Below, piece by piece: positions 11,761 to 19,987 of a stretch of DNA of 64,000 nt. Position numbers and translations under genes: made by a program. The stretch is from Pirellulales bacterium. Lineage in GTDB: Bacteria > Planctomycetota > Planctomycetia > Pirellulales > UBA1268. Positions within the stretch are counted from its first letter, which is position 1; the number at the start of each line of letters is the position of its first letter. The stretch is from contig JAGYJY010000006.1 in NCBI GenBank assembly GCA_018401745.1, forward strand, positions 1-64,000, given 5' to 3'. Under the pieces are notes generated by a model. The model was not told where the DNA came from, ran no database searches, and worked only from the letters and a program-made list of their open reading frames with translations.

Positions 11761-11999
11761 CCGGCCGCAGGCCGCCGCTCCTGCGGCGGACTCGCTTCAC
11801 GCCTGCGAAGCCATCCTGGCCTTCGCAGGCTAAGGCGACCAGTCAGAAAGCCAAGGTTTCTGACCGGCCGCAGGCCGCCGCTCCTGCGGCGGACTCGCTT
11901 CACGCCTGCGAAGCCATCCTGGCCTTCGCAGGCTAAGGCGACCAGTCAGAAAGCCAAGGTTTCTGACCGGCCGCAGGCCGCCGCTCCTGCGGCGGACAG
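11761..11999. repeat. 103-bp tandem repeat, about 2.3 copies, each with three hairpins
   Basis: The unit beginning CCGGCCGCAGGCCGCCGCTC starts at 11761, 11864 and 11967, an exact 103-base period. Each full unit contains three inverted repeats: a CCGCAGG.../CCTGCGG hairpin, GCCTGCGAAG/CTTCGCAGGC, and AGTCAGAAA/TTTCTGACC. Copies are nearly identical, which suggests recent duplication or concerted evolution. Not a CRISPR array: there are no variable spacers. Confidence 0.85.
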
Positions 12000-12120
12000 G
12001 CCGTCCTTAAAACCGTAAGCGAGGGGTGAGCCCGGGCCGAATGAGCCGGCCTTGCAGTCGAGCGAAGCCCGGAGGGCGAAAGCGAGAATGCACGAGTGAG
12101 CGAAGCCAGGATGGCGAAGC

Positions 12121-12203
12121 GAACGCTCGGCGAATCGGCCTGGGCTCACCCCGAGCGCCCCCGAACGCTCGGCGAATCGGCCTGGGCTCACCCCGAGCGG
12201 CCC
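12121..12203. repeat. 42-bp direct repeat pair
   Basis: The unit GAACGCTCGGCGAATCGGCC followed by TGGGCTCACCCCGAGCG occurs twice, at 12121 and about 12163. It contains a CGCTCGG/CCGAGCG dyad. The same GGGCTCACCCCGAGCG core recurs at about 60321, linking this tract to the repeats downstream of 59863. It ends about 60 bases before recJ. Confidence 0.75.
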
Positions 12204-12266
12204 CCAGGCGTGAATCTGCTTTAATAGCCACCCATCAACCAGGAACCGAACGCAGGGGGTGGCCCG

Positions 12267-14051
12267 ATGCCGAAATGCTGGCGAATCCAACCGCACGACG
12301 CCGCAGCCGTGAGTCGCCTGGAGCGGTCCGTCGGGATTTCGCCGGTGCTCGCCAGGCTGCTGGCGGCCCGTGGCGTGGCCGAAGACGATGCCCGGACGTT
12401 TCTCGCCGGGAGCCTCTCAGACCTTCGTGATCCGGAGCTGCTGCCCGGGGTGGCGGAGGCCGCCGACCGGATCGTGGCCGCGGTCAAGGTGGGGAAGCGG
12501 CTGTGCATCTACGGCGACTACGACGCTGACGGGATGACGGCGACGGCCATTCTGGCGGGCTGCCTGCAGGCCCTCAATGCAGACTTCTTCTGGTACGTGC
12601 CCGACCGCTTTGATGAGGGCTACGGGCTCAATGCCGGGGCTCTGGCAACGATCAAGGAGAAGGGGGCTGGGCTCGTGGTCACGGTCGACTGCGGGATCGC
12701 CAGCGTTGCCGAGGCGGTGGCTGCCCGCGAGCTGGGGCTTGAGCTGATCGTCACCGACCACCATGCCTTTGAAGATGAGTTGCCGGAGGCGGATGTGCTC
12801 GTCCACCCGAGGCTGCCGGGGCATGACTATCCGTTTGGAGAACTCTGCGGGGCGGGCGTGGCTTTCAAGCTGGCCTGGGCGATCGCCACGCGGGCGAGTG
12901 GGGCGAAGCAGGTCACGCCCCGGCTGCGGGCAATGCTGCTTAAGGGCATTGGCTTGGCGGCGGTGGGCACCGTGGCGGACGTGGTGCCGCTGCTCGACGA
13001 GAATCGCATCTACGTGCGGCATGGGCTGGAGGCCCTGCGGAGCCGAGGCGGGCCCGGTGTGGCGAGGCTGCTTGAGCTTGCCAAGCTGCACGAGAAGAGC
13101 CGGCTCGACAGCGAGGATGTCGCCTTTCGTGTGGCTCCGCGGCTCAACGCGACCGGTCGGATGGGGATGGCGACGGTGGGGATCGAGCTGCTGCTGACCG
13201 ACGACGTGGCCCGCGGCCATCAGCTGGCCGAGTATGCCCATGAGCTCAACGCACAGCGGGAGTCGATCGAGCGGAGCATTCAGCTGGCAGCCACCAAGCA
13301 GGCAACCGAGCGGTTTGATCCGGCAGCCGACCCGGCCCTCGTGCTGGCGGCCCGCGGCTGGCATCCGGGAGTGATCGGGATCGTGGCGGGGCGGCTGGCC
13401 GAGAAGTATCACCGGCCGGTGGTGATGATCGCCCAGGACGAGCACCAGGGCCGCGAGGCGATCGGGAGCCTCCGCAGCGTGCCCGGGTTTGACGTGCATG
13501 CGCCGCTGCTGGCCTGCCGGGAGCTGCTCCGCTCCTGCGGTGGCCATGCCGCGGCGGCGGGGCTGCGGGTCGACGATGGCCAGATCGACGCGTTTCGCGA
13601 GAAGTTCTGCGGCGAAGTGGCGTCGCGAATGGCGAAAGGGCTGCGGACCGCCACGCTCACCATTGATGGGGAAACCACCCTCGCGGCCCTCACCCTGCGG
13701 GTCGTGGAGGAGATCGAGCGACTCGCCCCCTTCGGCAACGCCAATCACCGGCCGTTGCTCTGCTCGTCGCGGGTCTCGCTGGCGGCGCCGGCCCGCACGA
13801 TGGGCGAAGGCGGGCGGCATCTGCAGCTCTCGCTGGTGCAGCACGGGGCCACGATCCGCGGTGTGGCCTTCGGGGCAGGCGACTGGCTGCCGCACCTGCC
13901 GCCGCCGGGGGAACCCTTTCACATCGCCTTCCGGCCGGTCGTCAACGAGTATCGCGGCCGCCGTTCAGCGGAGGTGCAGCTGGTCGACTGGCGACCCGAT
14001 GGGATTGACGTCACCCAGGAGCTGCCACCGCTCGCCGCAGCTCACGGTTAA
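12267..14051 (+). CDS. recJ: Single-stranded-DNA-specific exonuclease RecJ
   Basis: The 594-aa protein has the RecJ DHH-phosphoesterase core: motif I YGDYDADG at about residue 83, the VTVDCG strand, DHH motif VTDHHAFE at about 169, then the DHHA1 region with AARGWHPGVIGIVAGRLAE and the GGHAAAAGL signature. RecJ degrades single-stranded DNA 5' to 3' in recombination and mismatch repair. Length is usual for the family and the frame is intact. The ATG at 12267 gives the typical short lead-in. The upstream 1 kb is repeat tract. Confidence 0.95.
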   Translation: MPKCWRIQPHDAAAVSRLERSVGISPVLARLLAARGVAEDDARTFLAGSLSDLRDPELLPGVAEAADRIVAAVKVGKRLCIYGDYDADGMTATAILAGCLQALNADFFWYVPDRFDEGYGLNAGALATIKEKGAGLVVTVDCGIASVAEAVAARELGLELIVTDHHAFEDELPEADVLVHPRLPGHDYPFGELCGAGVAFKLAWAIATRASGAKQVTPRLRAMLLKGIGLAAVGTVADVVPLLDENRIYVRHGLEALRSRGGPGVARLLELAKLHEKSRLDSEDVAFRVAPRLNATGRMGMATVGIELLLTDDVARGHQLAEYAHELNAQRESIERSIQLAATKQATERFDPAADPALVLAARGWHPGVIGIVAGRLAEKYHRPVVMIAQDEHQGREAIGSLRSVPGFDVHAPLLACRELLRSCGGHAAAAGLRVDDGQIDAFREKFCGEVASRMAKGLRTATLTIDGETTLAALTLRVVEEIERLAPFGNANHRPLLCSSRVSLAAPARTMGEGGRHLQLSLVQHGATIRGVAFGAGDWLPHLPPPGEPFHIAFRPVVNEYRGRRSAEVQLVDWRPDGIDVTQELPPLAAAHG

Positions 14052-14169
14052 CCGGGCCTTCACCAACGGTGTGGCGTCGACCGCTACACTGACGCGAATG
14101 CAACGTGCGGTGCCCGGGCCGCACGGTCAGAGCAACGCGTTCGGCTTTTTCTCACGAGGAATCTCGCGG

Positions 14170-15528
14170 ATGTCCACGCCTCTCACACCTCGGCTGCCTG
14201 CAGTGGCCGCCCTCGTCGTCACGCTTCTCGCACCAGCTGTCTACGGAGACGACTGGGGAGACGACTGGCCGCAGTGGCTCGGGCCCACGCGGGATGGCGT
14301 GTGGCATGAAGAGGGTGTTGTCAAAACGATTCCCGCAGCCGGCCTGCCGGTGGTCTGGCGAGTGCCGGTGAAGGGGGGCTACTCGGGCCCGGCGGTGGTG
14401 GGCGGCCGCGTCTATCTCACCGACTACGAGCAGACCGGTGGGGAACTGGCCAACAACCCCAACGGCCGCAACGAGCTCACCGGTCGCGAGCGGGTACTTT
14501 GCTTTGATGCCGCCGACGGCCGCCTTCTCTGGAAGCACGAATACGACTGCCCGTATTCGCTTTCCTACGCCTACGGGCCGCGGTGCACGCCGACAGTCGA
14601 TGCTGGCCGCGTCTACACCCTGGGCGCGGAGGGCAACCTGCTCTGCCTCGACGCCGAAACGGGCACCGTTCTTTGGGAGAAAGACTTCAAGCGCGACTAC
14701 GCCGCCCCCACGCCAATCTGGGGCTTCTGCGGGCATCCGCTGGTCGATGGCGATCAGCTGATCTGCCTCGTTGGAGGCGAGGGCAGCGTGGCGGTGTCGT
14801 TTGACAAGCGGACAGGCGAAGAGCGCTGGCGGCAGGGCACGGCCAGTGAGGCGGGCTACTGCCCACCCACGATCATCGAGTCAGCAGGCGTGCGGCAGCT
14901 GCTGATCTGGGATGCCGACAAGCTCAACGCGGTGGTGCCCGAGACCGGCAAGCCGCTCTGGAGCCAGCCGCTCAAGCCCGGCTACGGCATGTCGATCATG
15001 GCGCCGCGGGTTGCCGACACGCCGCTGGGCCAGGTGCTCTTTGCCAGCGGCATCGGCCGGGTGGGGGCGCTCTATCAGCTCTCTGCCGACACGCCCGGGG
15101 CCAGCCTGCTCTGGCGAGGCGAGCCCAAGACGGCTGTCTACTGCGCCAACAGCACGCCCTACATCGACGGCACCACCCTCTATGGCTGCGACTGCGAAAC
15201 CGGCTTTTTAACCGCGGTCGATCTCACCACAGGCGAGCGGCTGTGGGAAACGCTTGAGCCCACCATGGGCACCGAGCGGCGGGGCCGGCATGGCACGGCC
15301 TTTCTCGTGCGAAACGGCGACCGCACCTGGCTGATGAGTGAAACGGGCGATCTGATTGTGGCCACACTCTCTCCCGAGGGCTATGCAGAGGATTCGCGGA
15401 TGCACGTCCTCGATCCGACGGGCGAGTGCTTTGGCCGGGAGGTGGTCTGGAGCCATCCCGCCTTTGCCAACCGCTGCATCTTCGCCCGCAACGACAAGGA
15501 ACTCGTCTGCGTTTCCGCGGCGGAATGA
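14170..15528 (+). CDS. Secreted PQQ-binding-like beta-propeller protein
   Basis: I chose the ATG at 14170 because it begins a signal peptide (PAVAALVVTLLAPAVYGDD). The mature protein opens with WPQWLGPTRDGVW, the motif typical of planctomycete PQQ-like propellers, and continues as repeated beta-propeller blades (VLCFDAADGRLLWKHEY, LLCLDAETGTVLWEKD, VAVSFDKRTGEERWRQ, LTAVDLTTGERLWET). The 452-aa length suits a seven- or eight-bladed propeller. It is probably periplasmic; no dehydrogenase activity can be claimed. It follows recJ by 118 bases on the same strand. The stop is followed by a GCGGCCGC palindrome-containing spacer and then the tRNA. Confidence 0.88.
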   Translation: MSTPLTPRLPAVAALVVTLLAPAVYGDDWGDDWPQWLGPTRDGVWHEEGVVKTIPAAGLPVVWRVPVKGGYSGPAVVGGRVYLTDYEQTGGELANNPNGRNELTGRERVLCFDAADGRLLWKHEYDCPYSLSYAYGPRCTPTVDAGRVYTLGAEGNLLCLDAETGTVLWEKDFKRDYAAPTPIWGFCGHPLVDGDQLICLVGGEGSVAVSFDKRTGEERWRQGTASEAGYCPPTIIESAGVRQLLIWDADKLNAVVPETGKPLWSQPLKPGYGMSIMAPRVADTPLGQVLFASGIGRVGALYQLSADTPGASLLWRGEPKTAVYCANSTPYIDGTTLYGCDCETGFLTAVDLTTGERLWETLEPTMGTERRGRHGTAFLVRNGDRTWLMSETGDLIVATLSPEGYAEDSRMHVLDPTGECFGREVVWSHPAFANRCIFARNDKELVCVSAAE

Positions 15529-15658
15529 GGCGAAAACGGCTGGCCGACGGCTGCGATTGTCTGCGGCCGCAGGGCCGTGTACGCTTTTCACTGGTGGTCG
15601 CTATCGATAGCTCAGCTCTTGCAAGAGGATCGATGGCCGCAGATGGCTGCTTTGTGAT

Positions 15659-15733
15659 CGGGGCGTAGCTCAGCCTGGCTAGAGCGCTACGTTCGGGACG
15701 TAGAGGTCGCACGTTCGAATCGTGTCGCCCCGA
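15659..15733 (+). tRNA. tRNA-Pro (anticodon CGG)
   Basis: The 75 bases fold as a complete tRNA without encoded CCA: acceptor CGGGGCG/CGCCCCG with discriminator A, D arm GCTC/GAGC, anticodon stem CTACG/CGTAG with loop TTCGGGA (anticodon CGG, G37 as in proline tRNAs), and T arm GCACG-TTCGAAT-CGTGT. It reads CCG proline codons. It lies between the PQQ protein and a lower-GC patch with a transposase remnant, a usual position for an integration site. Confidence 0.95.
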
Positions 15734-15957
15734 CTCTTCACTTACCGTCCGGAGTTGGTCGGGCCGTATGCGGCCCGACCGTGGAGGTGCAGCGGAGATT
15801 CCTCGCAGCAGTCGCTCGAGAGGCTGGCAATAGACACGCAGATGGAGACGTAAGAGCGTGATCCGGACGCTTGCGTCCACTGAGAAACCACTGTTTTCTC
15901 GAGCGACCATGTCGGCGGCCGCATCGGCAGGGACTGGCTCCGTTTGGGTCAGCAAAC

Positions 15958-16001
15958 GGTGCCTGTCCCTTTCGTCTTTTGCCCAGAAGGGGTCAGGCAC
16001 G
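15958..16001. repeat. Inverted repeat in the tRNA-flanking spacer
   Basis: CGGTGCCTGTCCC (15958-15970) is mirrored imperfectly by GGGGTCAGGCACG (15989-16001), giving a hairpin with an 18-base loop. Similar GTGCCTGACCCC-type sequences flank some REP-associated transposases, but no such gene is visible. The rest of 15734-16175 contains no gene I can support. Confidence 0.45.
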
Positions 16002-16175
16002 TTTTCCTGATAGAAAACCAGCCAGACCCCGAGCGTGGCCAGATCGGCCTGGGTGAATAGGCCGAGCCGGCAACTGTCTTCGGCAGGCAGCTTGCCCGCA
16101 AGAGGGCCGGCGGCCCGTCACCGGTTGGCACGAAGACGCCGTCGGTCGCTTTAGGCTCGCAGATGCACGTGGTGA

Positions 16176-16560
16176 TTGAGCGCCGATCCGAAGCAGTGCA
16201 GAAAGGAGACGGCGCTTCACAAAATCATCTCAGAGAACCTCGAGAGCTGGCTCGAGTGGCGAGAAGCGGCCGAGCGGCGTGTATCGGGCTACGTCGAGGA
16301 CGAACTCCGCGGCTATCTACAGTGCGGGCTCCTCTGCTTCGGCTTCGCCCGCGCAGTCTGCATGACATACGGCGATCCAGGACGCTGTCTGCGCCCACGC
16401 GAGAAAAGCGCCACCGCAGAGGGGTGCGGGGAGCTTGCGGCAACGGCCTGCGGACGGCCGCAACACGCGATCTTCTTGATCACATGCCTTCTGCCAGCCG
16501 GCAGACCGTTGCTGAAGTGCCATTGACCGGGCTATCCTTCGCGATGCGAAGATCCGCCGG
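16176..16560 (+). pseudogene. IS91-type transposase N-terminal remnant
   Basis: The frame from 16176 gives HKIISENLESWLEWREAAE then EDELRGYLQCGLLCFGFAR, which resembles the zinc-binding N-terminal domain of IS91-family transposases (a Cys-rich ...YLxCGxLxxGFAR... segment). The match then moves to the neighbouring frame: GVRGACGNGLRTAATRDLLD and MPSASRQTVAEVPLTG look like the next family segments, normally C-P-S-C and a tryptophan-containing RQWVL. Several expected cysteines are gone and the catalytic domain is absent, so it is a decayed fragment. It ends about 20 bases before the stop of the convergent orphan gene. Confidence 0.5.
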
Positions 16561-16579
16561 ATGCGGCCTGAGCAAACAT

Positions 16580-18796
16580 CTATTCCTGCAGAAAAACTGT
16601 CTGATAAGCGACGGCCGGGCGACCGAAAACGTCGGTAAAAGCTGCTCGAATCGTATACGAACCAGCCGCTGGTGTGTTGCCATCCTCGCGTTCGCTCAGT
16701 TCCATCGGTATCGGATGCTCAAGCGTGAATGGCACGGATTGCTCAAGCTTCAATGAATAGCTGGAACCATATTCAGGAAAGATCGATGGCCTGACCCGGT
16801 TGTCCGGACCATAAACTTCCCAGGAAACGAGCGGTTCGGGACGCTCCCCAGCCCATTCACCGGTGCCGAGCTTTCCGACAGCCCGAAATCGAATCTGGTC
16901 AGAACTGCCATCAGTCGGTTGACTCACCTCAATTTGCAGTCGAGGACCCGGCCCTAAATCGGGGCGAGCCACTGGCCGAGGAAGATCGTGCAGTTCGGCT
17001 GCCTGGCCCGGTCGCTCAATCCGCAGTTTTCCATCCGCCTGCGCGAAGATCAACTCGTCGTAGCCTGCAGGTGGAACCTGCGGATCGTCAATGATGACGT
17101 CAAATTCTCGTCCTCCTCGCAACAAACGCTCGACTTCTAACGCGGCGTTGGCCAAAACCTCACGATATTTAATCCCGTGTTGGTTCTTGCGTTCCAGATG
17201 CAACCAATCGAGCCGGTGCATATGATAAGGTGTGAAGGTGTAACCATAGGGAATGACAACGGCGACCTTCGCAGCTCGCAAGAGTTCTGCCGTTTTCCGA
17301 TTGGGGTTGCGGTCGAACGCTTCACGCACGAGCGAGGTGTAGTAGAGCTGGTAGGGGTATGGCAATCCGGAGTTGTCGGCAATGCCGATCCAGCCCGTCC
17401 AGTACCAAAAATAGGAGGCACCCTCCTCGTAGAAAAGCGGTATTGTGGCGCTCTTTAATTTTACCTCATTCGGATGATAAAAGGCGATCCCCCATTTTTT
17501 ATTAAAAGCTCGAGCCGCGCCGCGCAAAACGGCCGTTCGTAGAGCAACAGCATTCTGGACAGTTGGCGGGATTTGAGTTCCCAACCCCATGTTATAAGCC
17601 TCGACTAAGTCATTGGTCGTGGCATCTTCGTCCACGATCCCGCCGACTCCGTCTTCAACCGCCAGTTGATACCAGGCCGTCGGCCATTCGTACTCCCAGG
17701 CGACAATGGATTCAGGGCCTTCCAACAACTCCAGTGCGCCCAGCCCGAAGTTTTTCGCAAAGCTCCGGTTGATTGCTGATTGACCTCGCTCTTTGACTCC
17801 CTTTCGAACAATCCGCTGCAAGCTATCGACAGCCTGAATTTCCGGCAGCGGAGCCGCCTCGGAATCGTCAAGAGCAAGGCCCCAGTTGTGCACGCCTGGT
17901 TCATCGACGTGATTGCCGAAGCCCCAATAGTTGGAGCGATACAGATCGGCGGGCCAGTCAAGCGGTTGATAGGCCAGGTTGTTGTGATACATCGAGCTGC
18001 GCGTCAGCCAATCGGGATAGTTGGCACGGGCTCGCTTGCCAGGATGCGTCACCAGAAAGTTAGCGCCGGCGGCAAGGTAAGATTTCAGCTCTTCTGGCGT
18101 CTTGGCTATGTATTCGTAACCTTTCGACTGACCGTCGGCGGACATCCCCAAGCGGTAATGGGGACGCCCTGCCTGATCGCGATCAAAAGCCACCCAGCCG
18201 TTCAGCAGTTCCGGGTGCAGCGGCAGATCGGTGTATGTCGCAGGCGGAGTCACCACCTGGCTCAAAGCGATCGCTGTCCTACGAAACATCCAACCTTGAA
18301 GCATAATCTTCTCGGGAGTCTCCTGAACCGGAGCCCGATTGCCACCGATACCGGCTTCCGGTTGTTGCGGCCAGCCATACGTCCACAGGTTCAATTTGGG
18401 CAATTGCGGTTCGCCACTTACTTGATGCACAAAGTTCACCGCATCGGGCCAACCTGGCTCCTGCCACAAATACTGCGAAACGACTGGGTCGTGGGACTCC
18501 GTGGGCCAGCTATCCAGCAGCGTCCACATTTGGTAGCTGTCGCCATTTTGCCGTGTGAACTCTAGGCCATACCACTGCGCGGGCGCGTCTTCTGAACCTT
18601 GCTCGACAGGGCCAAGACAAATCGTTGCCTCGACCACCGACAAACGGTTTTCGGTCTCAAAGGCCGGGCGACCAGCAGGCTCTTCTATCAGTTCATATAC
18701 CGCGACCGTACCGGGCGACCCAAGCGGAGGCTGTTGAGCGGCGGCAAACTGCAAAGTCGAAAACACGATGAAGCACAGGAGCAGGAGTCTCTTCAT
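16580..18796 (-). CDS. Large secreted protein of unknown function, compositionally atypical
   Basis: The ATG at 18796 starts a good signal peptide (MKRLLLLCFIVFSTLQFAAA, cleavage near AAAQQ); a GTG three codons upstream is the alternative. The 738-aa product has no motif I can name with confidence. Aromatic-rich segments (YFWYWTGWIGIADNSG), a Rossmann-like stretch (AAKVAVVIPYGYTFTPYH ... EFDVIIDD) and a C-terminal Ig-like part (TIRAAFTDVFGRPAVAYQTV) resemble multi-domain glycoside-hydrolase-like secreted proteins, which is inference only. Its DNA is clearly richer in A/T than its neighbours, and it lies next to a transposase remnant and a tRNA, so horizontal acquisition is likely. The frame is intact over 2.2 kb, so it is probably functional. 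Confidence 0.7.
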   Translation of the reverse strand: MKRLLLLCFIVFSTLQFAAAQQPPLGSPGTVAVYELIEEPAGRPAFETENRLSVVEATICLGPVEQGSEDAPAQWYGLEFTRQNGDSYQMWTLLDSWPTESHDPVVSQYLWQEPGWPDAVNFVHQVSGEPQLPKLNLWTYGWPQQPEAGIGGNRAPVQETPEKIMLQGWMFRRTAIALSQVVTPPATYTDLPLHPELLNGWVAFDRDQAGRPHYRLGMSADGQSKGYEYIAKTPEELKSYLAAGANFLVTHPGKRARANYPDWLTRSSMYHNNLAYQPLDWPADLYRSNYWGFGNHVDEPGVHNWGLALDDSEAAPLPEIQAVDSLQRIVRKGVKERGQSAINRSFAKNFGLGALELLEGPESIVAWEYEWPTAWYQLAVEDGVGGIVDEDATTNDLVEAYNMGLGTQIPPTVQNAVALRTAVLRGAARAFNKKWGIAFYHPNEVKLKSATIPLFYEEGASYFWYWTGWIGIADNSGLPYPYQLYYTSLVREAFDRNPNRKTAELLRAAKVAVVIPYGYTFTPYHMHRLDWLHLERKNQHGIKYREVLANAALEVERLLRGGREFDVIIDDPQVPPAGYDELIFAQADGKLRIERPGQAAELHDLPRPVARPDLGPGPRLQIEVSQPTDGSSDQIRFRAVGKLGTGEWAGERPEPLVSWEVYGPDNRVRPSIFPEYGSSYSLKLEQSVPFTLEHPIPMELSEREDGNTPAAGSYTIRAAFTDVFGRPAVAYQTVFLQE

Positions 18797-19246
18797 TTTT
18801 CGCACTTTTTTAACGCTACGACGTTCGCTCAGCTGGAATCCAACTGTGAGCCAGCTTTGCGGTCTAAGGATAGGTCTGCCAATGGCGCCTCCTCAACCAC
18901 TTTCCGTCTGAGGCGCAGCTCATGAGCCGCGTAGTCCCGTCTCCCGGCGACGCTCATTGCGTTGTGCCGCCGCGGGACCGGCATGAGGCCGGAGGCGGGG
19001 CCGCGGGGGAAACGCGGCGGCGGAAGCTATGCATGGGCGGCGGAGCGGGGACAGTGTGCGTGACCGTCAGTGCACTCTCCGCGGGATGCGGCCCGCCGTC
19101 GCGGAGCTGACCGGTGCTGAGCCGGCTGCCGCCGGAAACGTCCTTTCTGACGCTGCATTCCGAAGCCGGCAGAAAAAACGCCTTGCCGCGGCGGGTCCGC
19201 GACGAGATAGTGAAATGAGTGCGGCGTTCACTGGAGTGGCTGATTC
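18797..19246. other. 450-base divergent intergenic region
   Basis: The left half is A/T-richer like the orphan gene; the right half is very GC-rich with short palindromes (GCCGCCGCGGGACCGGC, CCGGAGGCGGGGCCGCGGG). It must carry the promoters of the orphan protein and the metal-efflux operon. I see no RNA gene, coding sequence or clear promoter box. Confidence 0.5.
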
Positions 19247-19771
19247 ATGCGTGCGACCTGTTCCGTCATCATGCGGCTTGCGGTGATCGTGGCGGTTTTC
19301 GCCGCGGACAGCCGTGGTCTGCCGCAGGCGGTTTCCGCTGATGACGGGGCTCGTGCGACGCCGGTCAGCCTGGTGGTTGCAGACTGCTCGCATGCCAGCT
19401 GCTGCGGTGGGAGCGGCGAGAACGGCTCCTGCTGCTGCGTGGATCCGGAGGCCTCCGCGAGCACACCTCACCCCGAGGCCACATGCTGCAGTGACGGTCC
19501 CCCCGCGGGCCCCGCCGATGATGTCGCTGCGGCTAGTGGCTGCCGCTGCTCGGCACGCCGGCTGCCCGAGGTGCCGCGGCTGCCGGTCGCACCGGCAAAC
19601 CCGCCACGCGGCGAGCATGACGCCGCCGCGAGCATGACGGCTCTTCCGTCGGCTCTGGCTGATGTGCCGATGGACGCAGGCGCTCTCAGCCGCCCCCGTG
19701 GCAAGGACCAGCACCCTCGGCCTCAGCCTCTTCTGCAGCATCTTGCTGCGCTGTGCTGCTGGCGAACGTAG
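19247..19771 (+). CDS. Small Cys-rich exported protein heading a metal-efflux operon
   Basis: The 174-aa product starts with a possible signal segment (MRLAVIVAVFA) and has dense cysteine clusters (CSHASCCGGSGENGSCCC, TCCSDG, SGCRCSARR, LCCWRT) in an otherwise Ala/Pro-rich, low-complexity chain. A GGAG lies 10 bases before the ATG at 19247. I do not recognise the family. Position directly ahead of the CusB/CusA-like genes and thiol content suggest metal binding, but no standard metallothionein pattern is present. A long open frame on the opposite strand is a compositional shadow. The 216 bases to the next gene hold nothing I recognise. Confidence 0.55.
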   Translation: MRATCSVIMRLAVIVAVFAADSRGLPQAVSADDGARATPVSLVVADCSHASCCGGSGENGSCCCVDPEASASTPHPEATCCSDGPPAGPADDVAAASGCRCSARRLPEVPRLPVAPANPPRGEHDAAASMTALPSALADVPMDAGALSRPRGKDQHPRPQPLLQHLAALCCWRT

Positions 19772-19987
19772 CGGGCTTCCCGAGCCCGGCGTGTCTTGCG
19801 CACCGCGCGGTGCCTCTCGGCATCCACGGCTGCCTGATCTCGGCGTCTGTCGTGTCAGGTAGCCGGCGATGCCTGCGGTCTGACCAGCCTGGCCAGTGCT
19901 TCTCGGCCTGCGTGGTGCCTGCAACGCCTCGCGTGGCCATACGCACGTGTTGATTCCCCGCGTTCCCCAAACCGAGCCGTGATCACA

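Noticed and set aside
11761-11999. CRISPR-like array
   Set aside because: Units are identical over the full 103-base period, with no variable spacers and no cas genes.
11358-12018. Several overlapping open frames in the repeat tract
   Set aside because: They translate tandem palindromic repeats into repeated RARSGTGPRAAK-like peptide; lack of stops reflects GC content.
12417-13922. 501-aa open frame antisense to recJ
   Set aside because: Sequence is low-complexity His/Arg/Pro-rich, typical of antisense to GC-rich genes, and recJ is certain.
16163-16756. 197-aa plus-strand open frame
   Set aside because: Only its middle part resembles IS91 transposase sequence; the rest runs into the convergent gene and is not protein-like.
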